Positions 23,852 to 32,865 are shown, counted from the first letter of the stretch. The stretch is DNA of 42,076 nt from Vibrio neptunius (GCF_000967495.1 NZ_JXXU01000033.1:1-42076); one strand, 5' to 3'. Program-made: numbers and translations. The notes: generated from the letters alone by a model not told the origin.

Positions 23852-25270
23852 ATGAACAATAAACTCGGGCTAAGCTCTCTCACTGCCATCGTCATTGGTT
23901 CAATGATAGGTGCTGGTGTATTCAGCTTGCCACAAAATATGGCCTCTGTAGCGAGTCCAGCGGCAGTCATGATGGGTTGGTCGATCACTGGAATCGGTAT
24001 GGTCTTCCTTGCATTCTCATTTCAAAAGCTTGCGTTCCATAAGCCTCATATAGAGAGCGGTGTGTTTGGTTATGCCAAAGAAGGCTTCGGTGATTTTGTC
24101 GGCTTCTGCTCTGCTTGGGGGTACTGGTTCAGCGCTATGCTTGCCAACGTCTCCTATCTGGTCATTGTGTTTAGCACCTTAGGCATGTTATTCGATACGC
24201 CCGATAACGTGATTTTTGGCCAAGGTAACACCTGGGTGTCAATCATAGGGGCTTCTGCTCTTCTGTGGATGGTACATGGGTTAGTATTGCGTGGCGTCCA
24301 AACGGCTGCCTTGATCAACCTGGTTACGACATACGCCAAGCTAATACCACTGCTCGTTTTTATACTTTGCGCGCTGTTTGCGTTTAGCTGGGATACCTTT
24401 GCCGTTGACTTCACTGGCCTGCATTTTGGGCAAGAACATACGTTGCTTGAGCAAGTAAAGAGCACCATGCTAGTGACGGTTTGGGTGTTCATTGGTATTG
24501 AAGGCGCAGTAGTGGTCTCTAGCCGAGCTCGCAATCGTAAGGATATTGGCCGAGCGACTATACTGGGTCTACTCACCGCGTTAGCCATCTATGTATTGGT
24601 GACCTTGCTTTCGATGGGAGTGATTAAACCCACTGAGTTGGCGCATTATCAAAACCCATCAATGGCAAAAGTGCTGACTTATATCCTTGGTCCATGGGGG
24701 CAATACATCATAAGTCTTGGCTTGTTAGTGTCGGTGTGTGGTGCCTTTTTGAGCTGGACGGTTTTAGCATCTGAAGCGCCTTATTTGTGCGCTAAAGAAA
24801 AAATGTTCCCCGCCAGTTATGCGAAGTTAAACAAGGCTGGCAGTCCGGTAAGGCCGTTAACATTGACCAACATCTGGGTGCAGATTTCTCTTATTTTTGT
24901 CATGTTTGCGGGTAGCACGTATGACACCTTATTGATCATCGCTTCCGAAATGATTCTCGTACCATACTTTTTGGTCGGTGCTTATGTGCTTAAGTTGGCC
25001 ATTGAACAAAAAAATCGCGGCAGTTTACTTGCTGTAGGGTTAGGGGCGACCTTATACGGGTTTTGGTTGTTGTATGCCTCTGGCCTCAATTATCTGTTAC
25101 TTTCCGCGATTCTGTATGTGCCAGGCTTGGTTTTCTTTGTTCGGGCCAAGAAAGAGCAGGGTATCAATCCGTTTGAAGGTAAAGAGAAGGCGGGGGTTGG
25201 CTTACTGAGTGTGGTGGCTTTGCTGGCGATTGGTCTACTGTGGCAAGACGTGCTTAACCTTTCATTTTAA
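23852..25270 (+). CDS. APC-family basic amino acid antiporter (ArcD-like)
   Basis: 472-residue inner-membrane permease with about 12-13 hydrophobic segments. The N-terminal APC signature IVIGSMIGAGVFSLPQNMA (residues 13-31) and the segment WVFIGIEGAVVVSSRARNRKDIGRATILG (about 211-239) place it in the arginine/ornithine or lysine/cadaverine antiporter branch. Such carriers swap an amino acid for its decarboxylation or deiminase product. No catabolic partner gene (decarboxylase or arginine deiminase) is adjacent, so the substrate stays open. Monocistronic, with a structured terminator downstream. Confidence 0.87.
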   Translation: MNNKLGLSSLTAIVIGSMIGAGVFSLPQNMASVASPAAVMMGWSITGIGMVFLAFSFQKLAFHKPHIESGVFGYAKEGFGDFVGFCSAWGYWFSAMLANVSYLVIVFSTLGMLFDTPDNVIFGQGNTWVSIIGASALLWMVHGLVLRGVQTAALINLVTTYAKLIPLLVFILCALFAFSWDTFAVDFTGLHFGQEHTLLEQVKSTMLVTVWVFIGIEGAVVVSSRARNRKDIGRATILGLLTALAIYVLVTLLSMGVIKPTELAHYQNPSMAKVLTYILGPWGQYIISLGLLVSVCGAFLSWTVLASEAPYLCAKEKMFPASYAKLNKAGSPVRPLTLTNIWVQISLIFVMFAGSTYDTLLIIASEMILVPYFLVGAYVLKLAIEQKNRGSLLAVGLGATLYGFWLLYASGLNYLLLSAILYVPGLVFFVRAKKEQGINPFEGKEKAGVGLLSVVALLAIGLLWQDVLNLSF

Positions 25271-25303
25271 ATCACTCCCATTCATTGAGTCGCAAAGCTG
25301 ATT

Positions 25304-25376
25304 AAGGCGGTTTAGCTTGAGTAATGAAGCTCTCTATGTTGGAGCTATTGATACGGGGCGATATACCGCCTTTTTT
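25304..25376 (+). terminator. Large branched hairpin with T-run after the antiporter gene
   Basis: Outer stem AAGGCGGT (25304-25311) / ACCGCCTT (25365-25372) encloses about 50 bases with an inner stem (AGCTC / GGAGCT region, about 25328-25346), then T's. It can act as terminator for the antiporter gene. Its size is unusual, so it could also be the 3' end of a small RNA. Confidence 0.5.
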
Positions 25377-25509
25377 ACCGCCAGTGGTTTTAACATAAAA
25401 ATGACAGTGTTAGAGGGAGTAATCCATATATAGTATCGTGTTTTTTAACCGGGATGGGCTGCTCGGATTAGCCAAGTATAGCCGACCGTAGAAAGAGAAT
25501 CAGTGCACG

Positions 25510-25788
25510 ATGCTGTGGGTGCTAAAAGTTCATATCAAGCAAAAAGATAGGGCGACGGGACAGGTGGTTTGGTTCAGTCATTACGTAACAGAAATAAAAA
25601 GAGATGGAAAAAACTATGAAAGCAGCATGGATGTCGCATTAGCAAAGGGCTTTCATTGTCGCCAATATAGGACACTACTGGACCATTTTGATGCATTGAA
25701 TATCAGTTACACACTACTACCTGTGGGTAGCAAGGCATTAACCTCTTGCGGGAACTCTAACAACATACCACGAGAGGTTGAGGCTTAA
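25510..25788 (+). CDS. Hypothetical protein, 92 residues
   Basis: I recognise no family. The product is small, basic at the start (VHIKQKDRATG) and without membrane segments. It has two Cys (in FHCRQY and SCGNS) and a pattern of beta-strand then helix (MDVALAKGFHC, TLLDHFDALNISY). The ribosome binding site is weak (AGAGAA upstream of the ATG). A GTG seven bases earlier is in another frame. It stands alone between two noncoding stretches. Confidence 0.5.
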   Translation: MLWVLKVHIKQKDRATGQVVWFSHYVTEIKRDGKNYESSMDVALAKGFHCRQYRTLLDHFDALNISYTLLPVGSKALTSCGNSNNIPREVEA

Positions 25789-26406
25789 CGAACTTGGTGA
25801 CAATTATGCTGTCTTGCTGCTTACTGTGGCCAAGACGGATTTAAACTTCATTTTTAAACCTTCTCTGGCTTGAACTGCCCCTCAATAAGTGGACAAGCAA
25901 TTATTGAGGGGCAGTTCAGTTGGTGTTATCTGTATTTTTTTAATAATCACTGGTATAAATTTAATCACTGTAGAGATTAAACATCGTCCATATTAAGGTT
26001 GTGGGTTGCCTATTTCATAGATAAGAGAGTTTTGACTCCAATCAGTTTAATGACCAACACTGTCTGCTTGGTGTATGCAGGCAACATTGCGTATCATAAA
26101 TCGAGCAAAATTCGTGGATCTCAGACTCGAAGAAAGCTTTCCCATTGTTTCGCCTCATGCTTTGCCAAATAGTTTATTTTCGTCCCCGTCTTGCCGAGTA
26201 ACTGGTGAAAAAAATAAGTCTCCTTTGATTAAAAACTCCCCCCCTTTGATTCCTAGATTATGCAGCAAAGTCACAGTAAATCTGTGGTTGTTACATTATT
26301 GATATCAAAAATCTCAATTACGATTTATAGGTGCTGCGTACTTTTAAATATCGCCGTATAGAAGGACGCCTTAACTAACAAAATAAAACAACGACTGGAA
26401 ATAATA
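25789..26406. other. Long noncoding stretch upstream of the DUF1800 gene
   Basis: About 620 bases without a supportable gene. It contains the 18-bp perfect inverted repeat listed separately and two copies of CCTTTGATT near 26222 and 26246. A 75-codon frame at 26075-26302 has no ribosome binding site or protein-like composition. The length suggests complex regulation of the DUF1800/DUF1501 pair or decayed sequence. Confidence 0.5.
25871..25918. repeat. 18-bp perfect inverted repeat
   Basis: TGAACTGCCCCTCAATAA (25871-25888) and its exact reverse complement (25901-25918) flank a 12-base loop. There is no adjoining T-run (the nearest is about 17 bases on), so a plain terminator is less likely. 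The ends of a miniature mobile element or an RNA hairpin are alternatives. Confidence 0.75.
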
Positions 26407-27891
26407 ATGAATCAGGCTTACATAGACGCAGCACGAACGCTGCAACAATGTACGTTCGGGGGTTCCCAGCGTGACATTAATGACCTTGTTCAATCAGGAA
26501 GCATTGAAAATTGGGTCGCTCAACAAACACTTATTCCCTCCTCCTCTTGGCTAGTACACTTTGAGCAAGATGAGCTCAACGTACCCGACTTATGGCAAAG
26601 TTTATATTACGCCAGCAGTTGGACGCGTATGACGGTCGAAGGAGCAGATATTCTGCGCCAACGTATCGCATATACGCTCTCTCAGCTGTTTGTGGTAAGC
26701 GTAAAAGATCCGGCATTGAGTGCGGCCTCTAAGCGTCGCTACATGTGCCAGTACTTTGATGGGTTGCTCGATAATGCGTTTGCTAACTTCCGTGATGTGA
26801 TTCGTTTTGTGTCAACATCGCCAATCATGGGTGAATACCTGACCTTCGTAAACAACGTTTCTAATGAGCTCACAGCTCCAGATGAAAACTACGCACGAGA
26901 ACTGCTACAACTTTTCACGCTTGGGCCAGTTAAACTGCGTAACAACGGTGAGGTACGTTTAGACGCAGAAGGTAAAGAAGTCGCGTCGTACACCCAAGAA
27001 GACATTGAAGAGCTAGCTCGTGTGTTTACAGGTTGGAAATTTACCGACATTCGCGGTAACGACAAGTACAGCCAGCCTATGGAGCCACGTGGCGAACACG
27101 ACATGGGCGAAAAACGCATTCTTGGTAAGAAGTTCCCGGCTGGCGTAAGTGCTGAAGACGAACTTGAAGCTGTGATTGAACGGTTGATGAACCAAAACAC
27201 GCTTTACACCTTTGTGAGCAAATTCTTCATCAACAAGCTTGTGACTAGTAACCCTAGAGCGGGCTATATTCGTCGTGTACGCCGTGCATTCAAGCGTTCC
27301 GGTGGTGATATGCAAACTCTAGTGATTGCGATTTTAACCGACAAAGACGCTCTGCGCTCTGGCAACACAGTAGGCAAACTACGTGACCCATTGTCCGTAT
27401 TTACCCATGCGATGCGCGCACTGCAAGTAAAGCGACGTGACAGTGTGATGATGTGGCCTAAACAGTTTAATTGGTATAACCGAACGTTACCGCTAGCTGC
27501 CCCTTCGGTGTTCTATTACTACCAACCGGATGATGCGCCAAACCACCCTGATTTTAATGGTCTGGTTGCGCCCGAGTTCAATGTGTACCAATGGCACGAC
27601 ATCTACCAGTACGGCAGGCAATTCCATGGGCTGATTGCTCGGTTCGAAGAAGAAGCGCAAGATTGGTACATGGATGAGGAGTTATTCATTCGTTATCTTG
27701 CTTTTGATGACGAAGATGTTGTGGATTACCTTAACGAACATTTGTTTGCTTACCGAATGAGTGAACAAGCACGCCAATGCTACATCGATTACCTTGTTAA
27801 GTGCCCAAGTCGCCAATCTGACTCGCACAAAGAGATCAAGAATCTTGTCATGAACGCACTGCTTTCACCAGAATTCATCACACAGGGGTAA
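26407..27891 (+). CDS. DUF1800 family protein
   Basis: 494-residue member of DUF1800, recognised from the opening (ARTLQQCTFGGSQRDINDL), LRQRIAYTLSQLFVVS, DENYARELLQLFTLG near 159-173, and EDIEELARVFTGWKF. The family is nearly always encoded beside DUF1501, as here, 5 bases apart. No reaction is established. No signal peptide is visible, although many relatives are exported and its partner carries a Tat signal; it may be cytoplasmic or travel with the partner. It is the first gene of a two-gene operon after a long noncoding region. Confidence 0.88.
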   Translation: MNQAYIDAARTLQQCTFGGSQRDINDLVQSGSIENWVAQQTLIPSSSWLVHFEQDELNVPDLWQSLYYASSWTRMTVEGADILRQRIAYTLSQLFVVSVKDPALSAASKRRYMCQYFDGLLDNAFANFRDVIRFVSTSPIMGEYLTFVNNVSNELTAPDENYARELLQLFTLGPVKLRNNGEVRLDAEGKEVASYTQEDIEELARVFTGWKFTDIRGNDKYSQPMEPRGEHDMGEKRILGKKFPAGVSAEDELEAVIERLMNQNTLYTFVSKFFINKLVTSNPRAGYIRRVRRAFKRSGGDMQTLVIAILTDKDALRSGNTVGKLRDPLSVFTHAMRALQVKRRDSVMMWPKQFNWYNRTLPLAAPSVFYYYQPDDAPNHPDFNGLVAPEFNVYQWHDIYQYGRQFHGLIARFEEEAQDWYMDEELFIRYLAFDDEDVVDYLNEHLFAYRMSEQARQCYIDYLVKCPSRQSDSHKEIKNLVMNALLSPEFITQG

Positions 27892-27896
27892 CCATC

Positions 27897-29243
27897 ATGA
27901 ACTTAACTCGACGTCGATTTTTACAAGCCGGTTCCGCTGGTGTGGGTGTTTCTGCGCTGAATCTCGCGGCATTTCCCGCCTTTGCTGACTCGTTTAATCA
28001 ATGCCAAAACGGATATCGTGCCGTTGTTGGTATTGACCTTGCTGGCGGTAACGATGGCTACAACATGCTCATCCCAACCGCCGCTAATGCCAACAGTCAA
28101 TACCGTGCGCTGCGTGGCGACTTGGCCATAGATGAGACAACCTGTATTGACTTAGACGCAATCAACGACGAGGCCAAACTGGCACTTAACCCAGCGATGG
28201 CTGCTCTCAAACCTTATTGGGACAGTGCTAACCTTGTACCTGTAGTGAACCTAGGTCCATTGACTCAGCGCGTCAACAATGTGAATTATGATCAAAGCAC
28301 TCGTCCAGTACACCTGTTCAGTCACTCACATCAATCTACTATGGTTCAATCTCACGCCACTAAGTCACTGTCGAAAGAAGGTTTTGGCGCAAAGACATCC
28401 ATCGAGCTTGGCTCTATGCTGCGTAGTTTGAACGAGCTGTCACCGATGTTTGATATGGGGGGCACACAAGTGTGGACGAATTGTATTGAAGCCCAATCCA
28501 ACTCGGTCGGTTCTAAGCCACCCAGCAATATTTTCAACGATCAACGTTCGCGCGATCTGTTCGAAAAACTGCAAAGTACTGGCAGTTACAGCAATATCTT
28601 CCAATCTCATTATGCAGACGTTGCTGTCGACTCAACCAAAATGTACGAGCAGTTCAGTACCATTCTCAATGCCGAGATCCCAGACGTATTTCCAGCAACG
28701 AGCATCGGTAAACAATTGAAAGCCGTCTTTAAACTGCTGCTGCAAAAGGACCAGTTCCAACATCCAGCACAGTACTTTAGTTGCAAGTTGGGCGGGTTCG
28801 ATACCCACTCAGCTCAAATTAGCCGTCAAACGGCTTTGCTACAAGAACTGGCAGAAGCGATGGCCGCTTTCCAATTAGCACTGGAGAACAATGGTTTGTT
28901 TGAGCAAGTGACAACCTTTACCCATTCTGAATTTGGTCGAACCCTGATTCCAAACGGCACAGATGGGACTGATCACGGCTGGGCTAGCCATGCATTAGTC
29001 TTGGGAGGCAGTGTGGCAGGGCAAGCCATTGTCGGTGAGTATCCGGATTTATCTGAGACCAGTCCTTACTTGCTTTCGCGTGGTCGCGTGATTCCAACTG
29101 TCTCTTCAGATCAACTTCATGCGAGCTTAATGGCGTGGTTAGGGCTATCTGAGACAGGCATTAATCAGTTATTCCCTGCGCTGGACAACACTTTGACAGA
29201 TTCAATCCAACCTCAGACTCTCCCTCTGTTCAAAGCTTGTTGA
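27897..29243 (+). CDS. DUF1501 family Tat-exported protein (alkaline phosphatase-like fold)
   Basis: 448 residues with a clear Tat signal (TRRRFLQAG, cut near AFA-DS). DUF1501 proteins are distant relatives of sulfatases and alkaline phosphatases. The family motifs are visible: LAGGNDGYNMLIP (48-60), LFSHSHQ near 141, GGFDTHS with D302 and H304, SEFGRT (344-349), and the TDHGW stretch (D359, H360). These Asp and His residues are the expected metal ligands. The substrate is unknown. Translational coupling to DUF1800 is likely because the genes are 5 bases apart with GGGGTAA as ribosome binding site. Confidence 0.9.
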   Translation: MNLTRRRFLQAGSAGVGVSALNLAAFPAFADSFNQCQNGYRAVVGIDLAGGNDGYNMLIPTAANANSQYRALRGDLAIDETTCIDLDAINDEAKLALNPAMAALKPYWDSANLVPVVNLGPLTQRVNNVNYDQSTRPVHLFSHSHQSTMVQSHATKSLSKEGFGAKTSIELGSMLRSLNELSPMFDMGGTQVWTNCIEAQSNSVGSKPPSNIFNDQRSRDLFEKLQSTGSYSNIFQSHYADVAVDSTKMYEQFSTILNAEIPDVFPATSIGKQLKAVFKLLLQKDQFQHPAQYFSCKLGGFDTHSAQISRQTALLQELAEAMAAFQLALENNGLFEQVTTFTHSEFGRTLIPNGTDGTDHGWASHALVLGGSVAGQAIVGEYPDLSETSPYLLSRGRVIPTVSSDQLHASLMAWLGLSETGINQLFPALDNTLTDSIQPQTLPLFKAC

Positions 29244-29316
29244 TATTGAAAGAGGTAAGTACCTAAATAATTTGTTAGTGCCCAAGTGAGCGGTTGAACG
29301 ACCCTCGACAGCTGTC

Positions 29317-29350
29317 AAAATCCAAGTATACTTGATGCACTTGGATTTTT
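29317..29350. terminator. Bidirectional terminator between DUF1501 and rarD
   Basis: Perfect 11-bp stem AAAATCCAAGT (29317-29327) / ACTTGGATTTT (29339-29349), T-run on the forward side. It overlaps the last base of the reverse-strand gene. Confidence 0.85.
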
Positions 29351-30239
29351 ATGAGCGATTCAGAACCATTCGCTTCTTGGCACTTTCTGCGATCGTGAAC
29401 AGTAAGCCCGCCCAGATAAGACTGAAGCTCACCAGTTTTACTTCATCGAAAACTTCGCCGAACAAATAAATCGCCAAAAGAAACTGGATCGACGGCTCTA
29501 TGTATTGCATCAATCCAACCGTGGACATACTGGTCCAACGAATGGCAAGAGAATAGAACACTAGAGGGATCAAGGTGGCAGGCGCAGCACCTACGTACAG
29601 AGCAAAGGCTGCCCAGCCTGAGTGCAGCGATTCTGCTCCAACGGTTACTTCTTTAAATACAAGGTAACCGAGTGCAAACGGTAATAGTACAAGCGCTTCA
29701 ACGAATAGGCAGGTGCTCCATTCGTATTGAATTTTCTTCTTACACCAACCATACAAAGTAAAGAAAATCGCCATAGTCAGAGCGATAGTCGGCACTTGCC
29801 CATATTGCATCACCTGATAGCTTAATCCGGCGGTCGCCAGAATCAACGCCACTTTTTTGCCCAGCGACAGTTTCTCACCCAATACTAATACACCCAGTGC
29901 TGTCATAGTTAATGGGCTGATGAAAAAGCCCAAACTGGCATCGATAACGCGATCGTTGGTGATGGCCCATGTGAAAGCGCACCAAGAAATCGACATTAAG
30001 GTACTGCCTAACAAAGTGATGCCTAAGGATCGGCGATCACGCACGATAGCCGAAAAGTCTGGCATTTTTTTAGTGACCAACAACACAATCAAAACGCCAA
30101 AGGGTACAGATGCGACCAATCGAACGGTGAGTAATTCGTCCAGAGCGGCGTTGGGGAGATATTGATAATAGAGTGGCAATAAACCCCACAAAAGGAAGGA
30201 CAACGCAGCCATCCAGTTGCCAGTACGTTGTTGTGACAT
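29349..30239 (-). CDS. rarD: RarD-type EamA transporter
   Basis: 296-residue inner-membrane protein of the drug/metabolite transporter superfamily with ten hydrophobic segments in two EamA repeats. The start RTGNWMAALSFLLWGLLPLYYQYLP and the segment SWCAFTWAITNDRVIDASLGFFISPL are characteristic of RarD (named after chloramphenicol sensitivity in E. coli). The end ILFT...SLIWAGLLFTIAES also fits. The transported compound is not established. Monocistronic, facing the DUF1501 gene. Confidence 0.9.
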   Translation of the reverse strand: MSQQRTGNWMAALSFLLWGLLPLYYQYLPNAALDELLTVRLVASVPFGVLIVLLVTKKMPDFSAIVRDRRSLGITLLGSTLMSISWCAFTWAITNDRVIDASLGFFISPLTMTALGVLVLGEKLSLGKKVALILATAGLSYQVMQYGQVPTIALTMAIFFTLYGWCKKKIQYEWSTCLFVEALVLLPFALGYLVFKEVTVGAESLHSGWAAFALYVGAAPATLIPLVFYSLAIRWTSMSTVGLMQYIEPSIQFLLAIYLFGEVFDEVKLVSFSLIWAGLLFTIAESAKKRMVLNRS

Positions 30240-30535
30240 GGAATGAACCTAATGATTAAGATGTGTGCAATGTATGCGCAAAACTTCGTGTTGTAAAGCG
30301 GTTTGTAATACTGACTTTTTTAGGTTTTTAGTTATTTAAAATCAGTGGGTTATGGATGATGGGTGAAAGGTTGTATGGCGAGCCAAGATCACAAGCGCAA
30401 AAACTAGCATTAAAGATTTTCTTTCAATAGTCGACAGTTATACTATCGGGAAATTAGATTAATCTGAATGACTGTCAGTTACTAGGTACGTAAGACTCTT
30501 CGGGACGTTATCACTCGAAGTAATAGGAGATTGTG
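30240..30535. other. Divergent promoter region between rarD and PilZ gene
   Basis: About 295 bases without a gene, between divergent rarD and PilZ genes. A 10-bp palindrome AGATTAATCT lies at 30456-30465. No clear promoter call is offered. Confidence 0.35.
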
Positions 30536-30892
30536 ATGAGTGATTTTGAACAAAAACGCAAATATTATCGATTGAAGTACCCCAGAAGGGCGAGACCTTC
30601 CGTACGTATTTCTAATGAATTGTTTCATGTTACCGAAGTGTCTGAGGGTGGGATTCGAGTGGTAAAGAACACCTTTACCAACTGGTATAAAGGATTATCC
30701 ATGTCTGGCACGATTCAATTACACAATAACAAGCAAGTAGCCTTTGAAGGAAGTGTGCTTCGGTTTGATCAAAACGAGGTGATTGTTAAGTTGAAAAAAG
30801 GCCCATCTTTTAAAAACATGGTTGAAGAGCAGCGCCATATTCGCCAGACGTATCCAACTTATTTCTCTCGACCAGTAACAGAAGTTGCTTAA
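30536..30892 (+). CDS. PilZ-domain c-di-GMP receptor
   Basis: 118-residue single-domain PilZ protein, expected to bind cyclic di-GMP in the cytoplasm. The N-terminal arginine motif is RKYYRLKYPRRAR (about 8-20). The second motif reads TEVSEGGIRV (about 36-45) in place of the usual D/NxSxxG. A GTG at 30533 lies only 2 bases from the AGGAGA ribosome binding site, so the ATG at 30536 is preferred. It is monocistronic with its own terminator. The target process, for example motility or biofilm, cannot be told. Confidence 0.85.
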   Translation: MSDFEQKRKYYRLKYPRRARPSVRISNELFHVTEVSEGGIRVVKNTFTNWYKGLSMSGTIQLHNNKQVAFEGSVLRFDQNEVIVKLKKGPSFKNMVEEQRHIRQTYPTYFSRPVTEVA

Positions 30893-30922
30893 CCCACTGC
30901 GTTGAAAAACAAACAACAAACG

Positions 30923-30951
30923 ACCGTCGCATGGATTGCGGCGGTTTTTTA
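30923..30951 (+). terminator. Terminator after the PilZ gene
   Basis: 8-bp stem ACCGTCGC (30923-30930) / GCGGCGGT (30938-30945) with one G-U pair, then a T-run. Confidence 0.85.
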
Positions 30952-31245
30952 TCTTCAAGCATAGAAAACACAAAGCGCAAATGACAACCGTGAGCCACCC
31001 ATCGACTCACACGATTTCTATTTGTAACAACCGTATAGTTAACTTAAAATTCAATCGCTTAAATAGTCTATAAGACAAAGCAGACGTGCGCATCTATCAG
31101 CTTGAGCAGTTTATCTAGGCAGCAATTTTCGAGTTGTTCGCTTAAGACGTTGTCGAGAAACACCCACTGAAAATCGATTAAAATGATGGGCGAACTCGCA
31201 TACTCCGGTTAAATGGTGTTGAACAAAACATGAATAAAGGATGTT
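30952..31245. other. Intergenic region before the MazG-like gene
   Basis: About 300 bases with no supportable gene. AAAGGA precedes the MazG-like start. Looked at for attC-like ends in case the gene is a cassette; none found. Confidence 0.4.
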
Positions 31246-31530
31246 ATGAAGCTATCTGAGTTACAAAATCACATTAAAAGCTTTGATCATGCACCAGAAC
31301 AGTCCGAGCACTACTTCTTAAAGTTAATAGAAGAAGTGGGTGAATTGTCTGAGTCAATCCGCAAAGGTCAAAGTGGCCAACCCTCACTAGAAGAGTTAAA
31401 AGGTTCGATAGCCGAAGAGTTGTATGATGTGCTGTATTATGTTTGTGCCATAGCCAATATTCATGGTGTTAATCTAGAACACACACATCAACTTAAAGAA
31501 ACGTTAAACAAAGCTAAATACAACCGATAG
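31246..31530 (+). CDS. MazG-like nucleotide pyrophosphohydrolase
   Basis: 94-residue all-alpha NTP pyrophosphohydrolase of the MazG superfamily. The magnesium-binding EExxE motif is in KLIEEVGELSES (about 26-37) and the second ExxD motif in AEELYDVLYY (about 57-66). Such small MazG-like enzymes hydrolyse (d)NTPs to NMP and pyrophosphate, clearing aberrant nucleotides; relatives have been found as Vibrio integron cassettes. The start codon follows AAAGGA. It lies at the edge of a patch of small accessory genes. Confidence 0.87.
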   Translation: MKLSELQNHIKSFDHAPEQSEHYFLKLIEEVGELSESIRKGQSGQPSLEELKGSIAEELYDVLYYVCAIANIHGVNLEHTHQLKETLNKAKYNR

Positions 31531-31601
31531 TGTGCTGAGTTAACTGCCATACGATAGGCTGATAAACCGAAGCGCATTAACGGAAAAATTTGAGATGATA
31601 T

Positions 31602-31991
31602 ATGTATAAAATCGCTAGGCTTGGCATGGTTGCGCTGCTGGTCAGTGGCTTGCAAATCCCCGTAGGTGCACAAGATACCACGTCCAATCTTGATAATGTG
31701 CTTGTCTATGTAGATGAAGTCGGCGGGCCGTATACTGACACTTGGTATGCCAGTGGCGACTTAAAGCGGCTGAGCGACATTGATATTGTTCGTGAAGGTA
31801 AGTCAGGCTCATTTGAGGCGACGGTGGAGGTTGACTGCCAGTTATCAAGGGTCACAACCAAAAACACGGGTTTACTCTTTACCTCGATAGTTCTGACAAA
31901 AGAAGAAGCGGATGAGTATATCTCTGACGACGTTACCGAGGCCCTAGTCAAGACTCTGTGTCCCTCATCGCCCAATATACAGCAAGAGTAG
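31602..31991 (+). CDS. Exported hypothetical protein, 129 residues
   Basis: The signal peptide is clear (MYKIARLGMVALLVSGLQIPVGA, cut before QD). The mature part has two Cys (in VDCQLSR and TLCPSS) that may form a disulfide, and the phrase VDEVGGPYTDTWYASG. I recognise no family. The ribosome binding site is weak. It is followed 6 bases later by the DUF952 gene, so the two may share a transcript. Confidence 0.6.
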   Translation: MYKIARLGMVALLVSGLQIPVGAQDTTSNLDNVLVYVDEVGGPYTDTWYASGDLKRLSDIDIVREGKSGSFEATVEVDCQLSRVTTKNTGLLFTSIVLTKEEADEYISDDVTEALVKTLCPSSPNIQQE

Positions 31992-31997
31992 AACCAT

Positions 31998-32336
31998 ATG
32001 CTTTATCACATACTGACGAAAAGTGAATACCAGAAATATCAAAACAGCGACACATACGCACCGGAATCTTTGACAACAGAAGGTTTTATTCATTTAGCAT
32101 ACCAAGAACAAGTACAAAAAATAATTGACTGCTTTTTTGCTGGAGTGAGTGAGATTTACCTGCTTGAAATCAATAAAAGCGCTGTCGCTCAATGCTTAAA
32201 AGATGAGCCACCCGTAGGTACGCAAGACGATGGAGAACGCTATCCGCATCTATATGGCTCACTGTGTAAGCTGGCCGTCATTAAGACGATCAACTTAATC
32301 GCGGATGCGAACGGTGAGTTGAAGTTCACTCACTAG
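31998..32336 (+). CDS. DUF952 family protein
   Basis: 112-residue cytoplasmic protein assigned to DUF952 from the opening LYHILTKSEYQKYQ, the phrase TEGFIHLAYQEQV (about 27-39), YLLEINKSAV and the end region RYPHLYGSLCKLAV. The family resembles mono-ADP-ribosyltransferase-like folds in some predictions, but no activity is established. It follows a small exported protein gene by 6 bases. Confidence 0.82.
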   Translation: MLYHILTKSEYQKYQNSDTYAPESLTTEGFIHLAYQEQVQKIIDCFFAGVSEIYLLEINKSAVAQCLKDEPPVGTQDDGERYPHLYGSLCKLAVIKTINLIADANGELKFTH

Positions 32337-32451
32337 AAATCAACCAGGGTGATATCACCGTAACCTCATTTAGGGCTAGAAACACTCGGCAATACTTATT
32401 TCGGTTTAATATCGAGTTTGTTGTGATGTGAATGAAAGGAGTTAACCAACT

Positions 32452-32865
32452 ATGTATAAACAAACACAAGTAAACACCGTATTGATCACCCTTCTTTTGA
32501 TTCTAAGTGGGGTGATTGTTGCAACCTCTGATTCTATCGCCAGTGCGCTTATTGCGTTGACAATCAATTTTGTTATAGGGGTATTATTTTACTCCATGAC
32601 AGTCGAGGTAAACGCAAATAAAGTGAGCTGGTATTTTGGGCTTGGTTTTCTTCGTAAGGAAGTCGATGTCGTCAATATTACCGGTATGTCATCTTATGAC
32701 ACTAAGTGGTATCAAGGCATTGGAGTTCGTATGTTAAAAGATGGTTGGTTATATAATGTTTCAGTCGGCAAAGCTCTAAAACTCACATTAGCTGGAGGCA
32801 AAACGGTTTATCTTGGATGTAAAGATATCGGAGATCTTAAGCGCGCGTTAGAATCAGCCAGCTAA
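32452..32865 (+). CDS. Small membrane protein with PH-like domain, candidate integron cassette gene
   Basis: 137 residues with two closely spaced transmembrane segments (about 9-26 and 29-48) and then a soluble beta-rich part (VEVNANKVSWYFGLGFLRKEVDV, VYLGCKDIGDLKRALES) that reads like the bacterial PH-like domain of small membrane proteins. No function is known. It has a strong ribosome binding site (AAGGAG). Its TAA stop codon is the first three bases of the attC-like site, the usual arrangement for a gene inside an integron cassette. Confidence 0.68.
   Translation: MYKQTQVNTVLITLLLILSGVIVATSDSIASALIALTINFVIGVLFYSMTVEVNANKVSWYFGLGFLRKEVDVVNITGMSSYDTKWYQGIGVRMLKDGWLYNVSVGKALKLTLAGGKTVYLGCKDIGDLKRALESAS

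Noticed and set aside
26075..26302. 75-codon forward frame before the DUF1800 gene
   Set aside because: No ribosome binding site, no protein-like pattern or signal, and it lies in a long noncoding stretch. Treated as chance.
31246..32336. MazG-like and DUF952 genes as further integron cassettes
   Set aside because: Both families occur in Vibrio cassettes, but I found no attC-like ends between them or on either side, so cassette status is not claimed.
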